Counted from the first letter of the stretch, positions 17,862 to 27,249 are shown. The stretch: DNA of 64,000 nt from Shewanella olleyana (GCF_023283825.1 NZ_JAKILD010000001.1:248001-312000); one strand, 5' to 3'. Numbers and translations are program-made. Notes: generated from the letters alone by a model not told the origin.

Positions 17862-17877
17862 TTGGCACGGCTTGTGA
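17862..17877 (+). promoter_or_regulatory. Sigma-54-type promoter of pspABC
   Basis: TTGGCACG gives a perfect -24 element. At the correct distance the -12 position has the conserved G but reads GA instead of GC or GT. It lies 43 bases before the pspA ATG. The activator pspF is divergent next to it, so sigma-54 control is expected. Confidence 0.7.
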
Positions 17878-17919
17878 ATAGTAATATTCGATTTTAACAA
17901 AATATTTGAGGGACACATT

Positions 17920-18615
17920 ATGGGAATCTTCTCACGCTTTGCAGATATCATTAATTCGAACATCAGTGCTTTATTAGATAAAGCAGAAGATCCAGAAAAA
18001 ATGGTTCGTCTGATTATTCAGGAAATGGAAGATACGTTAGTAGAAGTACGTTCAACCTCTGCGAAAGTGTTAGCAGAAAAGAAAGAACTACTGCGTCGTA
18101 TTAGCCGAGTACAAGAACAAGTTATCGATTGGCAGGCAAAAGCTGAATTGGCTTTATCGAAAGATAGAGAAGACTTAGCAAAAGCGGCGCTAGTTGAAAA
18201 ACAAAAAACAGTGACCATTTTAGAAACGCTAGAAATGGAACTACAAGTTGTTGAAGAGCACATAGCACGCCTTAAGCATGAAGTTGAACAGCTTCAAGAA
18301 AAACTTAACGATGCACGCGCTCGTCAAAAAACTATTATCATGCGCAAACAAACTGCAACTTCACGTTTAGAAGTGAAAAAGCAGTTAGATTCAAGCAAAA
18401 TTGATGATGCAATGGTTAAGTTCGAAAACTACGAACGCCGTGTTGAAGGTTTAGAGTCTCAAGTTGAAGCTTATGACCTAGGCAAAAAAGGTAACCTTGC
18501 TGATGAGTTCGCAGCATTAGAAGCTGAAGATTCAGTCAATGAAGAGCTAGAAGCTTTAAAAGCGAAAGTAAAAGCGAAATCAGCACCAAAAACGCAAACT
18601 AAAACAAACAAGTAA
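17920..18615 (+). CDS. pspA: Phage shock protein A
   Basis: A 231-residue peripheral membrane protein of the PspA/IM30 (ESCRT-III-like) family. It begins with the amphipathic helix MGIFSRFADIINSNI, then DPEKMVRLIIQEME, and is long coiled coil to about residue 190, rich in Glu/Lys/Arg. It binds damaged inner membrane and, when free, inhibits PspF. First gene of pspABC behind a sigma-54-type promoter; ribosome site GAGGGA before ATG. Confidence 0.96.
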   Translation: MGIFSRFADIINSNISALLDKAEDPEKMVRLIIQEMEDTLVEVRSTSAKVLAEKKELLRRISRVQEQVIDWQAKAELALSKDREDLAKAALVEKQKTVTILETLEMELQVVEEHIARLKHEVEQLQEKLNDARARQKTIIMRKQTATSRLEVKKQLDSSKIDDAMVKFENYERRVEGLESQVEAYDLGKKGNLADEFAALEAEDSVNEELEALKAKVKAKSAPKTQTKTNK

Positions 18616-18634
18616 ACTTTTTCAGAGGTGAGTT

Positions 18635-18874
18635 ATGGATATGGATCTTCTTATTGCCCCAATTATTATTTTTCTAGTGATTGTGGCGCCTATCTGGTTG
18701 GTTCTTCATTATCGCAGTAAGCGACAAGTGAGCCAGGGGCTCACTGAGGCAGAGTTTTCACAATTGAATGAATTGATCGCCCAAGCGGATAAAATGGGAC
18801 AACGCATTGAAACGTTGGAAGCCATTTTAGACACGGAAGCACCTGAATGGAGGGGGAAACATGAGCAAAGCTAA
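18635..18874 (+). CDS. pspB: Phage shock protein B
   Basis: A 79-residue inner-membrane protein: one membrane segment at about 5-25 followed by a cytoplasmic amphipathic helix. In the family it works with PspC to sense envelope stress and draw PspA to the membrane. The first ATG has a GAGG ribosome site six bases upstream; a second ATG two codons on is possible. Its end overlaps the pspC start by 14 bases. Confidence 0.93.
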   Translation: MDMDLLIAPIIIFLVIVAPIWLVLHYRSKRQVSQGLTEAEFSQLNELIAQADKMGQRIETLEAILDTEAPEWRGKHEQS

Positions 18875-19256
18875 CGGTCGTACATTATACCGTATCCCCC
18901 AATCGGGTAAAATTTCAGGAGTATGTGCAGGGATTGCTGACTACTTTAATTTTGAAACATGGTTAGTACGTGTTATTGCGGTATCAATCTTTTTAGTTGG
19001 CGGTTCTGGGCCCATTTTAATCATCTATATCGCTTTATGGTTAATTTTGGATAGCAAAACATTAGAGGAGAGTGCTAAACAGAATCATAAAGATATCGAA
19101 GTGAAGAAAAAAGTATGGCAAGCAGGCGAGCCTGCAAAACGTGCTCTTCATGATGTTAATAGCCAGTTCTACGCGCTTGAAATTAGATTACAACGTTTAG
19201 AACGTCATGTAACTTCAGATAACTTTGATTTAAAACATGAAATTAATAACCTATAA
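18861..19256 (+). CDS. pspC: Phage shock protein C
   Basis: A 131-residue protein with the PspC domain (YRIPQSGKISGVCAGIADYF) at about 10-65, including a membrane segment around 37-60, and a C-terminal leucine-rich helical part that may form a coiled coil. It partners PspB as stress sensor. The ribosome site GAGGGGG lies inside the end of pspB, so the two are coupled. A hairpin follows at 19310-19335. Confidence 0.94.
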   Translation: MSKANGRTLYRIPQSGKISGVCAGIADYFNFETWLVRVIAVSIFLVGGSGPILIIYIALWLILDSKTLEESAKQNHKDIEVKKKVWQAGEPAKRALHDVNSQFYALEIRLQRLERHVTSDNFDLKHEINNL

Positions 19257-19309
19257 AATTGCGCCAGCTGCTTTAACTTAGCTCTACACTAAGCTATTAG
19301 AAATCCAAT

Positions 19310-19335
19310 GGGCGGTACACCGCCCTTGAATTTTT
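19310..19335 (+). terminator. Possible terminator after pspC
   Basis: A 6-bp GC-only stem (GGGCGG / CCGCCC) with a 4-base loop is followed, after TTGAA, by a T run. It would separate pspABC from ycjXF, possibly only partly. Confidence 0.5.
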
Positions 19336-19451
19336 CCTTTCTACCTAGATGTTATAGTCATCAAAGTGCTAAATTAATCTCGATATGAATGAGAGTTGTT
19401 AGCCGAAATCTTAATGACCCATCCCTGCTTTAAACCGACTTGAGATAAATT

Positions 19452-20894
19452 ATGAGTTTTTTTGATCGTTCAATGAGTAAAATTTCCAAAAAAACGAGTC
19501 AATTAGTACATCGAAGCACTGATAGACATGTCCGTTTAGCGGTGACGGGTTTATCTGGCGCCGGTAAAACTGCTTTTATCACAGGGCTTGTGAATCAAAT
19601 GCTTCATGCTGGAAGTAACGTCAAACATAACCCGTTACCACTTTGGCAAGTGTCGAGAGAGAATCGTCTTATTGGTATAAAACGAGCGATGCAGCCTGAT
19701 TTAGCTATCGCGAGCTTTGACTATCAAGGTGGAATGAGTGCGTTAACGTCATCACCAGCAACTTGGCCTGCTTCAACAAGGAATATTTCTGAGCTTCGTT
19801 TAGCGATTAAATATCGTCCAAGAAAAGGCATTTTGGCAAAGATTTCTGATACCGCCACTTTATATGTCGATATTGTTGATTACCCAGGTGAATGGTTACT
19901 TGATTTACCTATGCTAAAACAAAATTATTCAGAATGGGTGACTGGTCAGATAGCTGTTAAAAACAGGCTAAAACATTCAGCTTGTTATCCGGCTTTTGAA
20001 TCAGCGATAAATGAAATCAAATTCTCAGATAGTGCAGATGAGCACAAGCTTAAACACGCTGCTGACCTATACCAAGCTTTGTTAATTGACCTCGTTAATA
20101 AAGAAGGTTTTTATCTTGCTCAACCGGGCAGAATGTTATTACCAGGCGAATTTGCCGACACGCCGTTGCTGGCGTTTTTCCCCTTGGTCAATTTATCTTT
20201 AGAGCAACTTGCCGAACTTGAAACAACAGCAGAAGACAGTTATTACCATATATTAAAAAAACGCTATCAAGAGTACGTCTCTGTTGTGGTTAAACCGTTT
20301 TATCGTGATTACTTTGCGAGTTTTGACCGTCAGTTAGTGCTGGTGGACTGCTTTAATGGCCTGAATAATGGTAAAGCTCAGTTTGAAGATATGGGTAATG
20401 CGTTAAATAGCATTGTGGAAAGCTTTCATTTTGGTCAATCAAGTTTATTGAGACGTTTATTCTCACCTAAAATTGATAAGTTATTATTCGCTGCGAGTAA
20501 AGTTGATAGGGTTACACGTGATCAGCAAAGCCATGTGTTAAGTTTGCTCACCGATATGCTTAAACACAGTCAATATTTTGCTAATTATGAAGGTTGCGAA
20601 GTTGAAACTATGGCCATCAGTGCCATTAAAGCAACCCAGCATGGCATGGTTAACACCTCATCGGGCGAGCAAGAAGTGGTAAGAGGTATAGATGAAAATC
20701 ATAATATGTTGACAATTTTCCCGGGTGAAGTACCGCAAACACTACCAGAAAATGACTTTTGGCAAAAACAGGGCTTTAATTTTGTGTCATTTAACCCGCC
20801 AAAGTTACCACCGTCAGCAAGTTCGGATCCGCGTTTTGACCATATCCGTTTAGACCATTTACTGCAGTTTTTACTCGGGGATAAATTACAGTAA
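19452..20894 (+). CDS. ycjX: YcjX-like P-loop GTPase (DUF463)
   Basis: A 480-residue protein of the YcjX family with P-loop GLSGAGKT at 33-40 and downstream nucleotide-site motifs such as YVDIVDYPGEW. The family is linked to the Psp regulon in enteric bacteria and has nucleotidase/GTPase activity, with a stress role not fully defined. It lies 195 bases after pspC and overlaps ycjF by one base, keeping the psp-ycjXF order of E. coli. The ribosome site is weak (GAGATAA). Confidence 0.93.
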   Translation: MSFFDRSMSKISKKTSQLVHRSTDRHVRLAVTGLSGAGKTAFITGLVNQMLHAGSNVKHNPLPLWQVSRENRLIGIKRAMQPDLAIASFDYQGGMSALTSSPATWPASTRNISELRLAIKYRPRKGILAKISDTATLYVDIVDYPGEWLLDLPMLKQNYSEWVTGQIAVKNRLKHSACYPAFESAINEIKFSDSADEHKLKHAADLYQALLIDLVNKEGFYLAQPGRMLLPGEFADTPLLAFFPLVNLSLEQLAELETTAEDSYYHILKKRYQEYVSVVVKPFYRDYFASFDRQLVLVDCFNGLNNGKAQFEDMGNALNSIVESFHFGQSSLLRRLFSPKIDKLLFAASKVDRVTRDQQSHVLSLLTDMLKHSQYFANYEGCEVETMAISAIKATQHGMVNTSSGEQEVVRGIDENHNMLTIFPGEVPQTLPENDFWQKQGFNFVSFNPPKLPPSASSDPRFDHIRLDHLLQFLLGDKLQ

Positions 20895-22000
20895 TGAACT
20901 CATCAAATATGAATAGCAGCCAATCACAGCAATCTACACAACAGACTGTTCTAAAAAAACAGCAAGTTTTTGAGTCTGAAACCCTGGATGAGCCTCAAGT
21001 TAAAGCTGGGCAATCTTATGCAGAAGTCGAGTTCATTTGTGAAACAGCGTTAGCTGAAATAACAGAAGACATTGAGGTTATCGAATCCAGTACATCGCCT
21101 AAAGGCTGGTCTAAATTGGCTAAGTTCTCATGTGTTGGAATTGTTTTAGCGGTTATTGTACAAACTCTTTTAGGCTTGCATAGTGCGTTTTTACAAAGCC
21201 CGTGGTTATTTGGCTTTTATGCCACAGTGACGGGAGTCGTTGTGGCATGGGTCTCTTCAATGACCATTTCAGAGTGGCGAAAACTGGTTAAGCTTAAACA
21301 CGTTGCCGATACTCAAGTGACAGGCGAGCGGTTGTCACAAAGCATGCAACGTGGTGAGGCAGAAAAGTTTATTGCGCCATTGATGCAGCATTATCCAGTA
21401 AGTAAAGGAAAACAGCAATTTACTGCGATTAACAGTAGCGAACATAATGATGCGGAAATGGTACTGTTATTTGATGATTTAGTGGTAAGTGAGCGTGATG
21501 AGAAAGCAAAACAAATCGTCAGCCGCTTTGCTGCTGAGTCAGCATTATTACTGGCGGCGAGTCCGTTAGCAGTATTAGATATGGCGATTATTTTGTGGCG
21601 TAACCAGCGCATGATTAATGCAATTGCAGATATTTACGGCATTGAATTAGGTTACTGGAGCAGAATAAAACTAATAAAAAGCATTATTGTAAATATTGTT
21701 TATGCGGGCACAACTGAAGTTGTCGCTGATTTAGGTACCCAATTATTATCTGTCGAAATGACAGGTAAATTATCAGCAAGGTTAGCGCAAGGGCTAGGTG
21801 GTGGTTTGCTTACTGCAAGGCTCGGTTATCAAGCTATGGGTTTATGTCGTCCTCTAAGCTTTAAAGAAGACAATCGTCCTAAACTCGGCCAAATTCATCA
21901 GCAATTGTTAACTGAGTTGAAATCTTTTTCAGCATCTATGCTGCAAAAAAGCAAAGTAAAACAGACTACTGACAAAAATACAAATCAAGAAAAGAAATAG
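20894..22000 (+). CDS. ycjF: YcjF-like inner-membrane protein (UPF0283/DUF697)
   Basis: A 368-residue protein with a polar N-terminal region of about 70 residues, two membrane segments at roughly 75-95 and 103-123, and a C-terminal DUF697-type region (ADIYGIELGYWSRIKLIKSI... AGTTEVVADL) with further hydrophobic helices. Its start shares a base with the ycjX stop, so the pair is coupled. Function is unknown apart from membership of the Psp stress group. Confidence 0.92.
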   Translation: MNSSNMNSSQSQQSTQQTVLKKQQVFESETLDEPQVKAGQSYAEVEFICETALAEITEDIEVIESSTSPKGWSKLAKFSCVGIVLAVIVQTLLGLHSAFLQSPWLFGFYATVTGVVVAWVSSMTISEWRKLVKLKHVADTQVTGERLSQSMQRGEAEKFIAPLMQHYPVSKGKQQFTAINSSEHNDAEMVLLFDDLVVSERDEKAKQIVSRFAAESALLLAASPLAVLDMAIILWRNQRMINAIADIYGIELGYWSRIKLIKSIIVNIVYAGTTEVVADLGTQLLSVEMTGKLSARLAQGLGGGLLTARLGYQAMGLCRPLSFKEDNRPKLGQIHQQLLTELKSFSASMLQKSKVKQTTDKNTNQEKK

Positions 22001-22150
22001 TTTTAGATTAAAGTTTGAACTATTAGTATTGTTGACTACAGTTTTATGACAGCTATTTTCTGTTAAATCTGTTGATGAAGAAATAGCTTAAACAGCCGAT
22101 CAAGGATAGGGAAGCAGATCGGTTTTAAATAGGACTTAAAGGAGTTAACA

Positions 22151-22492
22151 ATGAAACATCCATTTCTAATGGGCGTTATATACGCCTGCGCTTTATCATC
22201 AGTATTTACTCAATCTATTCAAGCTAAAGAAATTGCTGCAATAGACTCAAAACAGCCTCAAGCCCAAATGCAGTCCAATTCGGCTAAAGATACCAAACAG
22301 GTTAAAGTGAATATTAACAAGGCCAGTACAGCTGAATTACAGCAGTTAAAAGGTATTGGAGAATCTAAAGCCAAAGCGATTGTTGAATATCGAACGAAGA
22401 ATGGCAAGTTCAGTAATCTGGAGCAACTTAGCCAAGTATCAGGAGTAGGGGAAAAGCTGATAGAGAAAAACGCAAATCAAATTAGTTTTTAG
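22151..22492 (+). CDS. ComEA-like helix-hairpin-helix protein, secreted
   Basis: A 113-residue protein with an N-terminal signal peptide (about 1-25, ending IQAKE) and a ComEA domain at about 52-113: NINKASTAELQQLKGIG, then the second hairpin QVSGVGEKLIEKN. ComEA proteins bind DNA in the periplasm and pull it in during natural transformation. Short ComEA-only proteins are common in gammaproteobacteria and their role outside competence is unclear. Ribosome site AAAGGAG. It stands alone and is followed by a duplicated 23-bp sequence and a terminator. Confidence 0.88.
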   Translation: MKHPFLMGVIYACALSSVFTQSIQAKEIAAIDSKQPQAQMQSNSAKDTKQVKVNINKASTAELQQLKGIGESKAKAIVEYRTKNGKFSNLEQLSQVSGVGEKLIEKNANQISF

Positions 22493-22530
22493 TTAAGTGA
22501 TAACTAAAGTGAGTTGGTTATTCAACTTTT

Positions 22531-22576
22531 GTATCAACACCGCTTAAATAAAAGTATCAACACCGCTTAAATAAAA
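22531..22576. repeat. Perfect tandem duplication, 2 x 23 bp
   Basis: Two identical 23-base units (each starts GTATCAACACC and ends TTAAATAAAA) lie head to tail. The second unit supplies the left foot of the terminator stem that follows. Confidence 0.97.
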
Positions 22577-22598
22577 GGAGCCATTGGCTCCTTTTATT
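22573..22598. terminator. Bidirectional terminator, comEA-like / yciK
   Basis: A 10-bp stem (AAAAGGAGCC / GGCTCCTTTT) with a 3-base loop lies between convergent genes, with A and T runs that serve both strands. Confidence 0.88.
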
Positions 22599-22618
22599 AT
22601 TACTGTATTGCTCGATGT

Positions 22619-23356
22619 TTATTGAGCGTTTAATTGTTGACCATTAACCTCAACAGACTCATCACCCATAAGGTAAAGGTAGGTCGGCATAATGTCTTCA
22701 GCTGTTTTTAATGTTGCTGGATCTTCACCCGGATAGGCTTTAGCGCGCATTTCTGTACGAGTTGCACCAGGATTAATACTATTAACACGTACACTTGTGC
22801 CTTCACATTCGTGAGCTAATACTTGCATCATGCCTTCAGTGGCAAATTTAGAGAAAGCGTAAGGTCCCCAATATGCGCGGCCTTGTCTGCCAACACTGCT
22901 TGAGGTGAAAATTAAAGAGGCTGACGGCGCAGTGCGCATAATAGGTAATAGCGCTTTGGTCAAAATAACTTGAGCAGTGACGTTAATTTTCATCACATCT
23001 TCCAGTGACTCTAAATCAATGTGTTCAAATGGCCCCAAAGCGCCTAGTAAGCTGGCATTATGTAAAACGCCATCTAAATGACCAAACTGTTCAGCAATGG
23101 TATCTGCCATATCCTTATAGTTTTGTTCTGTGGCACCTTTTAAATCAAGTGGAACAATAGCAGGTTTTGCGTAACCAGCTTGTTCTATTTCATCGTAAAC
23201 GGCTTCTAATTTCTTGACTGTTTTACCGAGTAAAATCACTGTAGCACCATGTTTTGCAAAGTTAATTGCTGCAACACGACCGATGCCAGCACCTGCGCCA
23301 GTAACAAGAATTGTTTTATTTTTTAGTAAATCTTTTTTAGCTTGATATTCCAACAT
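22619..23356 (-). CDS. yciK: Short-chain dehydrogenase, YciK family
   Basis: A 245-residue SDR oxidoreductase. The cofactor site is TGAGAGIGR, the structural motif is HNAS, and the catalytic Ser and Tyr-x3-Lys lie in TSSSVG and YAFSK. It matches the YciK group of enteric and marine bacteria, whose natural substrate is not settled. It is alone on the minus strand. The next gene upstream is divergent. Confidence 0.9.
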   Translation of the reverse strand: MLEYQAKKDLLKNKTILVTGAGAGIGRVAAINFAKHGATVILLGKTVKKLEAVYDEIEQAGYAKPAIVPLDLKGATEQNYKDMADTIAEQFGHLDGVLHNASLLGALGPFEHIDLESLEDVMKINVTAQVILTKALLPIMRTAPSASLIFTSSSVGRQGRAYWGPYAFSKFATEGMMQVLAHECEGTSVRVNSINPGATRTEMRAKAYPGEDPATLKTAEDIMPTYLYLMGDESVEVNGQQLNAQ

Positions 23357-23518
23357 GGTTCAATTTTTCCTTCGGCTGCAAAAGCACGTCAAATCTAGAT
23401 TCGAACAAAAGATAAACGTTCGTTTTAAACAAATGACTGATAAATGTTAACGTGTAGTACTTTTGCATGTAACAAATATGTAGCTAACTCAATAGTTTTA
23501 CGTTAACTTGAGATGAGT

Positions 23519-23540
23519 TAAGGACAAAAATATGTCCTTA
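23519..23540. promoter_or_regulatory. Inverted repeat upstream of the lipase gene
   Basis: TAAGGACA and TGTCCTTA form a perfect 8-bp inverted repeat with a 6-base centre, 76 bases before the lipase ATG. It could be an operator or a leader hairpin; nothing decides between them. Confidence 0.35.
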
Positions 23541-23615
23541 TGGTCATGCGTTTACGCTATTGTGACCAATTTTTGGGGAAATTAAAATTATTACAACAAG
23601 ATTTGGGGAAAAAAG

Positions 23616-26114
23616 ATGAAAAGACTCATATTGGGTGTTGCTATTGCATCTGCTCTTGGGCTTAGCGGCTGTAGTGAAGATAGTACAAATGAAGCAAAAG
23701 ATTCTGTGGAACCACTCATTCCATTCTCTCAAGTGGTATTCGACCCTGCTGCTGGTGATGTGCCATTGCCAAATGACCTTTTATTTAACGGCACCACTGA
23801 CGGTACGTTAGCTATACCGGGTGAAGACGGTGTCGATTATGTCGATCCAACCTTAGCTTTAGGTGCATTAGATGGGTGGTCAACGACGTCTCCAATTTCT
23901 ATTACTGTGGATCTTGCTGTCGACAACTCTGGCGAAATGCTAACACTCGACGCTGCATCAGTTTTCCAACCAGGCGCTGTGCGTTTGTTTGAAGCAACGG
24001 TTGGCGGTGCATTATCAAGCGATCCTGAATGTACTGATGAGTTATCGCTTTCAGCATGTAAGATTGGAGAAGAACTCCAATTTGGGGTTGATTTTGTCGC
24101 CCAAGCTTCTGGCAATACCATTGCTGTCGTTCCACTAAAAGCATTGAAGCCGAATCAATCATATATCTACGCAACGACTAGCTTAATTCAAGATTCTGCT
24201 GGTCGCGCTATTGAGCCCTCAACGACTTATAATCTTCTTAAATTAGATATCGACACTAAGCCGCTTGAAACTGATGAGCAGCTTTTACTTCAAAGTTTAG
24301 TGAATAGCTACGAGAAAGGATTAGCTGCGGCACATGGTGTTGATGCTGAAACGGTTTCTTATTCTGGTTTATTCACCACTCAGTCGGTAGCAGATGTTTA
24401 CGAAACAACAAAACTGTTAATGGCTGCAGACCCTAATTACCAACCGTCATTTGAGCAATTCCCGACTTCGGCAGGTTACACTGTAGCCCAAGCAGCAGGC
24501 CTTACTCCTGAAGACGGTGCAGCATATGTAGTATCAGACTTAGCTGATGTTTACACTGCAGCAATTAAATTGCCTGTTTACGGAAATTGTTCATCAGTTA
24601 CTTGTGACTTTCCAATTGTAGATGGTGCACCTAGTGCGCCGAATGGACGTTGGTTTGCCCAAGGTGATAGCCCAGTTTCGGTGTTGTTAGCGCTTGAGTC
24701 AGGCACTATGAGTTTTGCTAATTTCAGTGCGCAAGCCGATAAACATGGTGTGGATCCAGCAGCAGCATTGCAAAACCCTGCGTTAATGGCTGGTAAAATT
24801 TGGAATTTAGATGATGGTACTGCAGCAGATCCTGCAAAACATCTGACAAAACTGAATCCAATTCCAAAGATAATGAGCTATGAAACAGTACCTGTATTAA
24901 TTGCAATGCCAAATGAAGCTAAAGTGAAGGCTTTTCAAGAGTCTCAAGGGTTACCCTTCACACCTCCAACACATGGGTGGCCGACAAATATTGCTCTACA
25001 CGGTTTAGGCGGCGGTAAAGAGATGGCGCTTGCTTATGCTGGCTCTTATGCTGCATTAGGTATTGCGACAATTGCGATTGATATGCCTTTACATGGTGCC
25101 CGCTCATTCGGTAACGATGGTGCTGGCTCGTATATTATATCTGCAACCGATCCATCATATGGAGCAGTCGTTGGCCAGCCAGAGGCGTTCAAATACGGCA
25201 ACCCATTAGTGTTTGTAAACATAGGAAGTACGCTCACGGTTAGAGATAATTTCCGTCAGGCTACGATGGATCATCTAGCGCTTCGTTTATTATTGACTGG
25301 TTTATATACGAATATCGAAGATGCTAAAGGGCAGTTAGGAACACAACTTTTTGATATCAGCAAAATTAGCGCTCAAGGCTTAAGTTTAGGCGGCATCGTT
25401 GGAACGACTTTAGCCACTTATGCTTCAACAGGTTTAGTCGACCCAACATCTGGAACTGAATTACCTAATGCTTACGGTATTAATGCCGCATCGTTAGTGG
25501 CTCCCTCTGGTGGCTTAGCGGGTTCATTTGCCGGCTCTGCGACTTTTGGCCCTGTGTTATTTAAGACAGTGACTGCAACTGATGACTTTATGGCTTTAGT
25601 TAAAGAAGCAAACGAAGCAGGTTATGAGCCAGAAACGCCTGAATATGCTGCATTAGTTAAAGCTGTTTATGCTGGCTTTATTCCAACATTTGCCTTTGCG
25701 GTGCAAACAGCAGTTGATTCAGCTGACCCTATTAACCATGCAGCAATGTTAGCGGATACTCAATTACCAGTGCATTTAATTGAAATTGCAGGTGATGGCG
25801 CAGGTAATTTATCTGACCGCGTATTGCCTAATCAGGTGGAAGGCTTCCCATTATCAGGCACTGAACCATTAATTGCGGGCTTAGGTCTTGGTTGTGTTAG
25901 TTCCAATAGCGCGGGTTCTGGAGTGGTAAGATTCTCGAAGGGGCATCATAGTTCTATCGTTAGTCCTAGTGAAGTCGAGGGTGTAACAGACGGTATGGCA
26001 GCACAAGCAACGGTTGAAATGCAATCTCAAGTCGCCACATTTGCTAAAACTGCGGGCTTAGGTGCAGCAACGATTCTTGTTGATAATGCAGAAGTTATCG
26101 TACCTTGTAGCTAA
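23616..26114 (+). CDS. Surface lipase/lysophospholipase lipoprotein (VolA/Pla-1 family)
   Basis: An 832-residue predicted lipoprotein. The signal ends in LGLSGC (Cys20). The N-terminal region contains the PLPNDLLF motif of the Pla-1/cef extracellular lipase family. The hydrolase core has the nucleophile elbow GLSLG with Ser590, an oxyanion-type stretch LHGLGGGKE, and a late His in KGHHSS. In Vibrio, VolA is surface-exposed and frees fatty acid from lysophosphatidylcholine; the same role is inferred here. Ribosome site GGGG eight bases before ATG. A strong terminator follows. Confidence 0.88.
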   Translation: MKRLILGVAIASALGLSGCSEDSTNEAKDSVEPLIPFSQVVFDPAAGDVPLPNDLLFNGTTDGTLAIPGEDGVDYVDPTLALGALDGWSTTSPISITVDLAVDNSGEMLTLDAASVFQPGAVRLFEATVGGALSSDPECTDELSLSACKIGEELQFGVDFVAQASGNTIAVVPLKALKPNQSYIYATTSLIQDSAGRAIEPSTTYNLLKLDIDTKPLETDEQLLLQSLVNSYEKGLAAAHGVDAETVSYSGLFTTQSVADVYETTKLLMAADPNYQPSFEQFPTSAGYTVAQAAGLTPEDGAAYVVSDLADVYTAAIKLPVYGNCSSVTCDFPIVDGAPSAPNGRWFAQGDSPVSVLLALESGTMSFANFSAQADKHGVDPAAALQNPALMAGKIWNLDDGTAADPAKHLTKLNPIPKIMSYETVPVLIAMPNEAKVKAFQESQGLPFTPPTHGWPTNIALHGLGGGKEMALAYAGSYAALGIATIAIDMPLHGARSFGNDGAGSYIISATDPSYGAVVGQPEAFKYGNPLVFVNIGSTLTVRDNFRQATMDHLALRLLLTGLYTNIEDAKGQLGTQLFDISKISAQGLSLGGIVGTTLATYASTGLVDPTSGTELPNAYGINAASLVAPSGGLAGSFAGSATFGPVLFKTVTATDDFMALVKEANEAGYEPETPEYAALVKAVYAGFIPTFAFAVQTAVDSADPINHAAMLADTQLPVHLIEIAGDGAGNLSDRVLPNQVEGFPLSGTEPLIAGLGLGCVSSNSAGSGVVRFSKGHHSSIVSPSEVEGVTDGMAAQATVEMQSQVATFAKTAGLGAATILVDNAEVIVPCS

Positions 26115-26141
26115 ATAATGATGTTTAATTGTTAATTGACT

Positions 26142-26168
26142 AAAAACCCAGCAAATGCTGGGTTTTTT
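26142..26168 (+). terminator. Terminator after the lipase gene
   Basis: A 10-bp stem (AAAACCCAGC / GCTGGGTTTT), AAAT loop and T run. Confidence 0.9.
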
Positions 26169-26235
26169 ATTGTCTACAATGTTTAACTTCCTGCTAAGAT
26201 AAGCCGTAATAACGTAATTCTTTATGGAGTGTATT

Positions 26236-27249
26236 TTGGAGTTTTTATCTGAGTACGGCATGTTTCTAGCTAAGGCTGTCACTATTGTCGTCGCAATTCT
26301 TGCGGTAGTGATTGTTGTTCTTGCTAGCAGCATGAAACAAAAAGCAGAGAAAGGTGAACTTAAGCTAACTGATGTTACTGATGAGCTAAAACAACTTGAG
26401 AAAGAGTTGAAAGAGGAGTTGCTAACCAAAAAGCAATTTAAGGCTTACGAGAAGCAGTTAAAAGCTGATGATAAAGCGGCTGAAAAAGAAGAAACAGCAC
26501 CTTCAAAAGTATTTGTAATCGATTTTAAAGGCAGTATTGATGCAGGTGAAGTGGCTTCGTTAAGAGAAGAGATTACCGCGATTTTAACAGTGGCTGATAA
26601 AGATGATCAGGTTTTGGTTAATGTAGAGAGTGGCGGTGGTATGGTACATGGTTATGGACTAGCCTCAAGCCAATTAGACAGATTAAAACAAGCAAAAATA
26701 CCTTTAACTATTTGTATCGATAAGGTAGCAGCCAGTGGCGGTTATATGATGGCTTGTGTGGCCGATAAAGTGTACGCGGCGCCTTTTGCCATTGTTGGCT
26801 CGATTGGTGTTGTTGCACAGTTACCTAACTTTAGCCGTTTACTGAAAAAACACGACATTGATTATGAACAACATACAGCAGGTGACTTCAAACGTACCTT
26901 AACTGTGTTCGGTGAAAATACTGATGAAGGTCGTGAGAAGTTTCAAGAAGAGCTTGAAGAAACCCACGTGCTATTTAAAGAATTTGTCAGTAAATATCGC
27001 CCAGATATGGACATTGCTAAAGTGGCTACCGGTGAACATTGGTACGGTCAACAAGCCATTGAACTTGGTTTAGTCGATGCTATTTCTACCAGTGATGATG
27101 TTATTTTAGGTCTAGCGAAAGAACATCAAGTGATCAAGATTAAATATCAAATGAAGAAAAAATTAGCAGACAAAATTGCTCATGGTGCTTCGATGTCAGT
27201 TGATGGTGTTTTGAATCGTTTAATGGAGCGTGAAAACGCCGTTAAATAA
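26236..27249 (+). CDS. sohB: Inner-membrane protease SohB (S49 family), TTG start
   Basis: A 337-residue S49 serine protease. It has an N-terminal membrane segment at about 8-30, a charged linker to about 85, then the protease domain. Ser167 in ASGGYMMA and Lys219 in GDFKRT form the expected catalytic pair. An upstream in-frame ATG at 26224 is possible, but TTG at 26236 gives MEFLSEYGMFLAK, almost identical to the start of E. coli SohB, and the GGAG within that upstream stretch sits six bases before the TTG as a ribosome site. Role: degradation of periplasmic or membrane proteins. The following AraC gene starts 17 bases on. Confidence 0.93.
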   Translation: MEFLSEYGMFLAKAVTIVVAILAVVIVVLASSMKQKAEKGELKLTDVTDELKQLEKELKEELLTKKQFKAYEKQLKADDKAAEKEETAPSKVFVIDFKGSIDAGEVASLREEITAILTVADKDDQVLVNVESGGGMVHGYGLASSQLDRLKQAKIPLTICIDKVAASGGYMMACVADKVYAAPFAIVGSIGVVAQLPNFSRLLKKHDIDYEQHTAGDFKRTLTVFGENTDEGREKFQEELEETHVLFKEFVSKYRPDMDIAKVATGEHWYGQQAIELGLVDAISTSDDVILGLAKEHQVIKIKYQMKKKLADKIAHGASMSVDGVLNRLMERENAVK

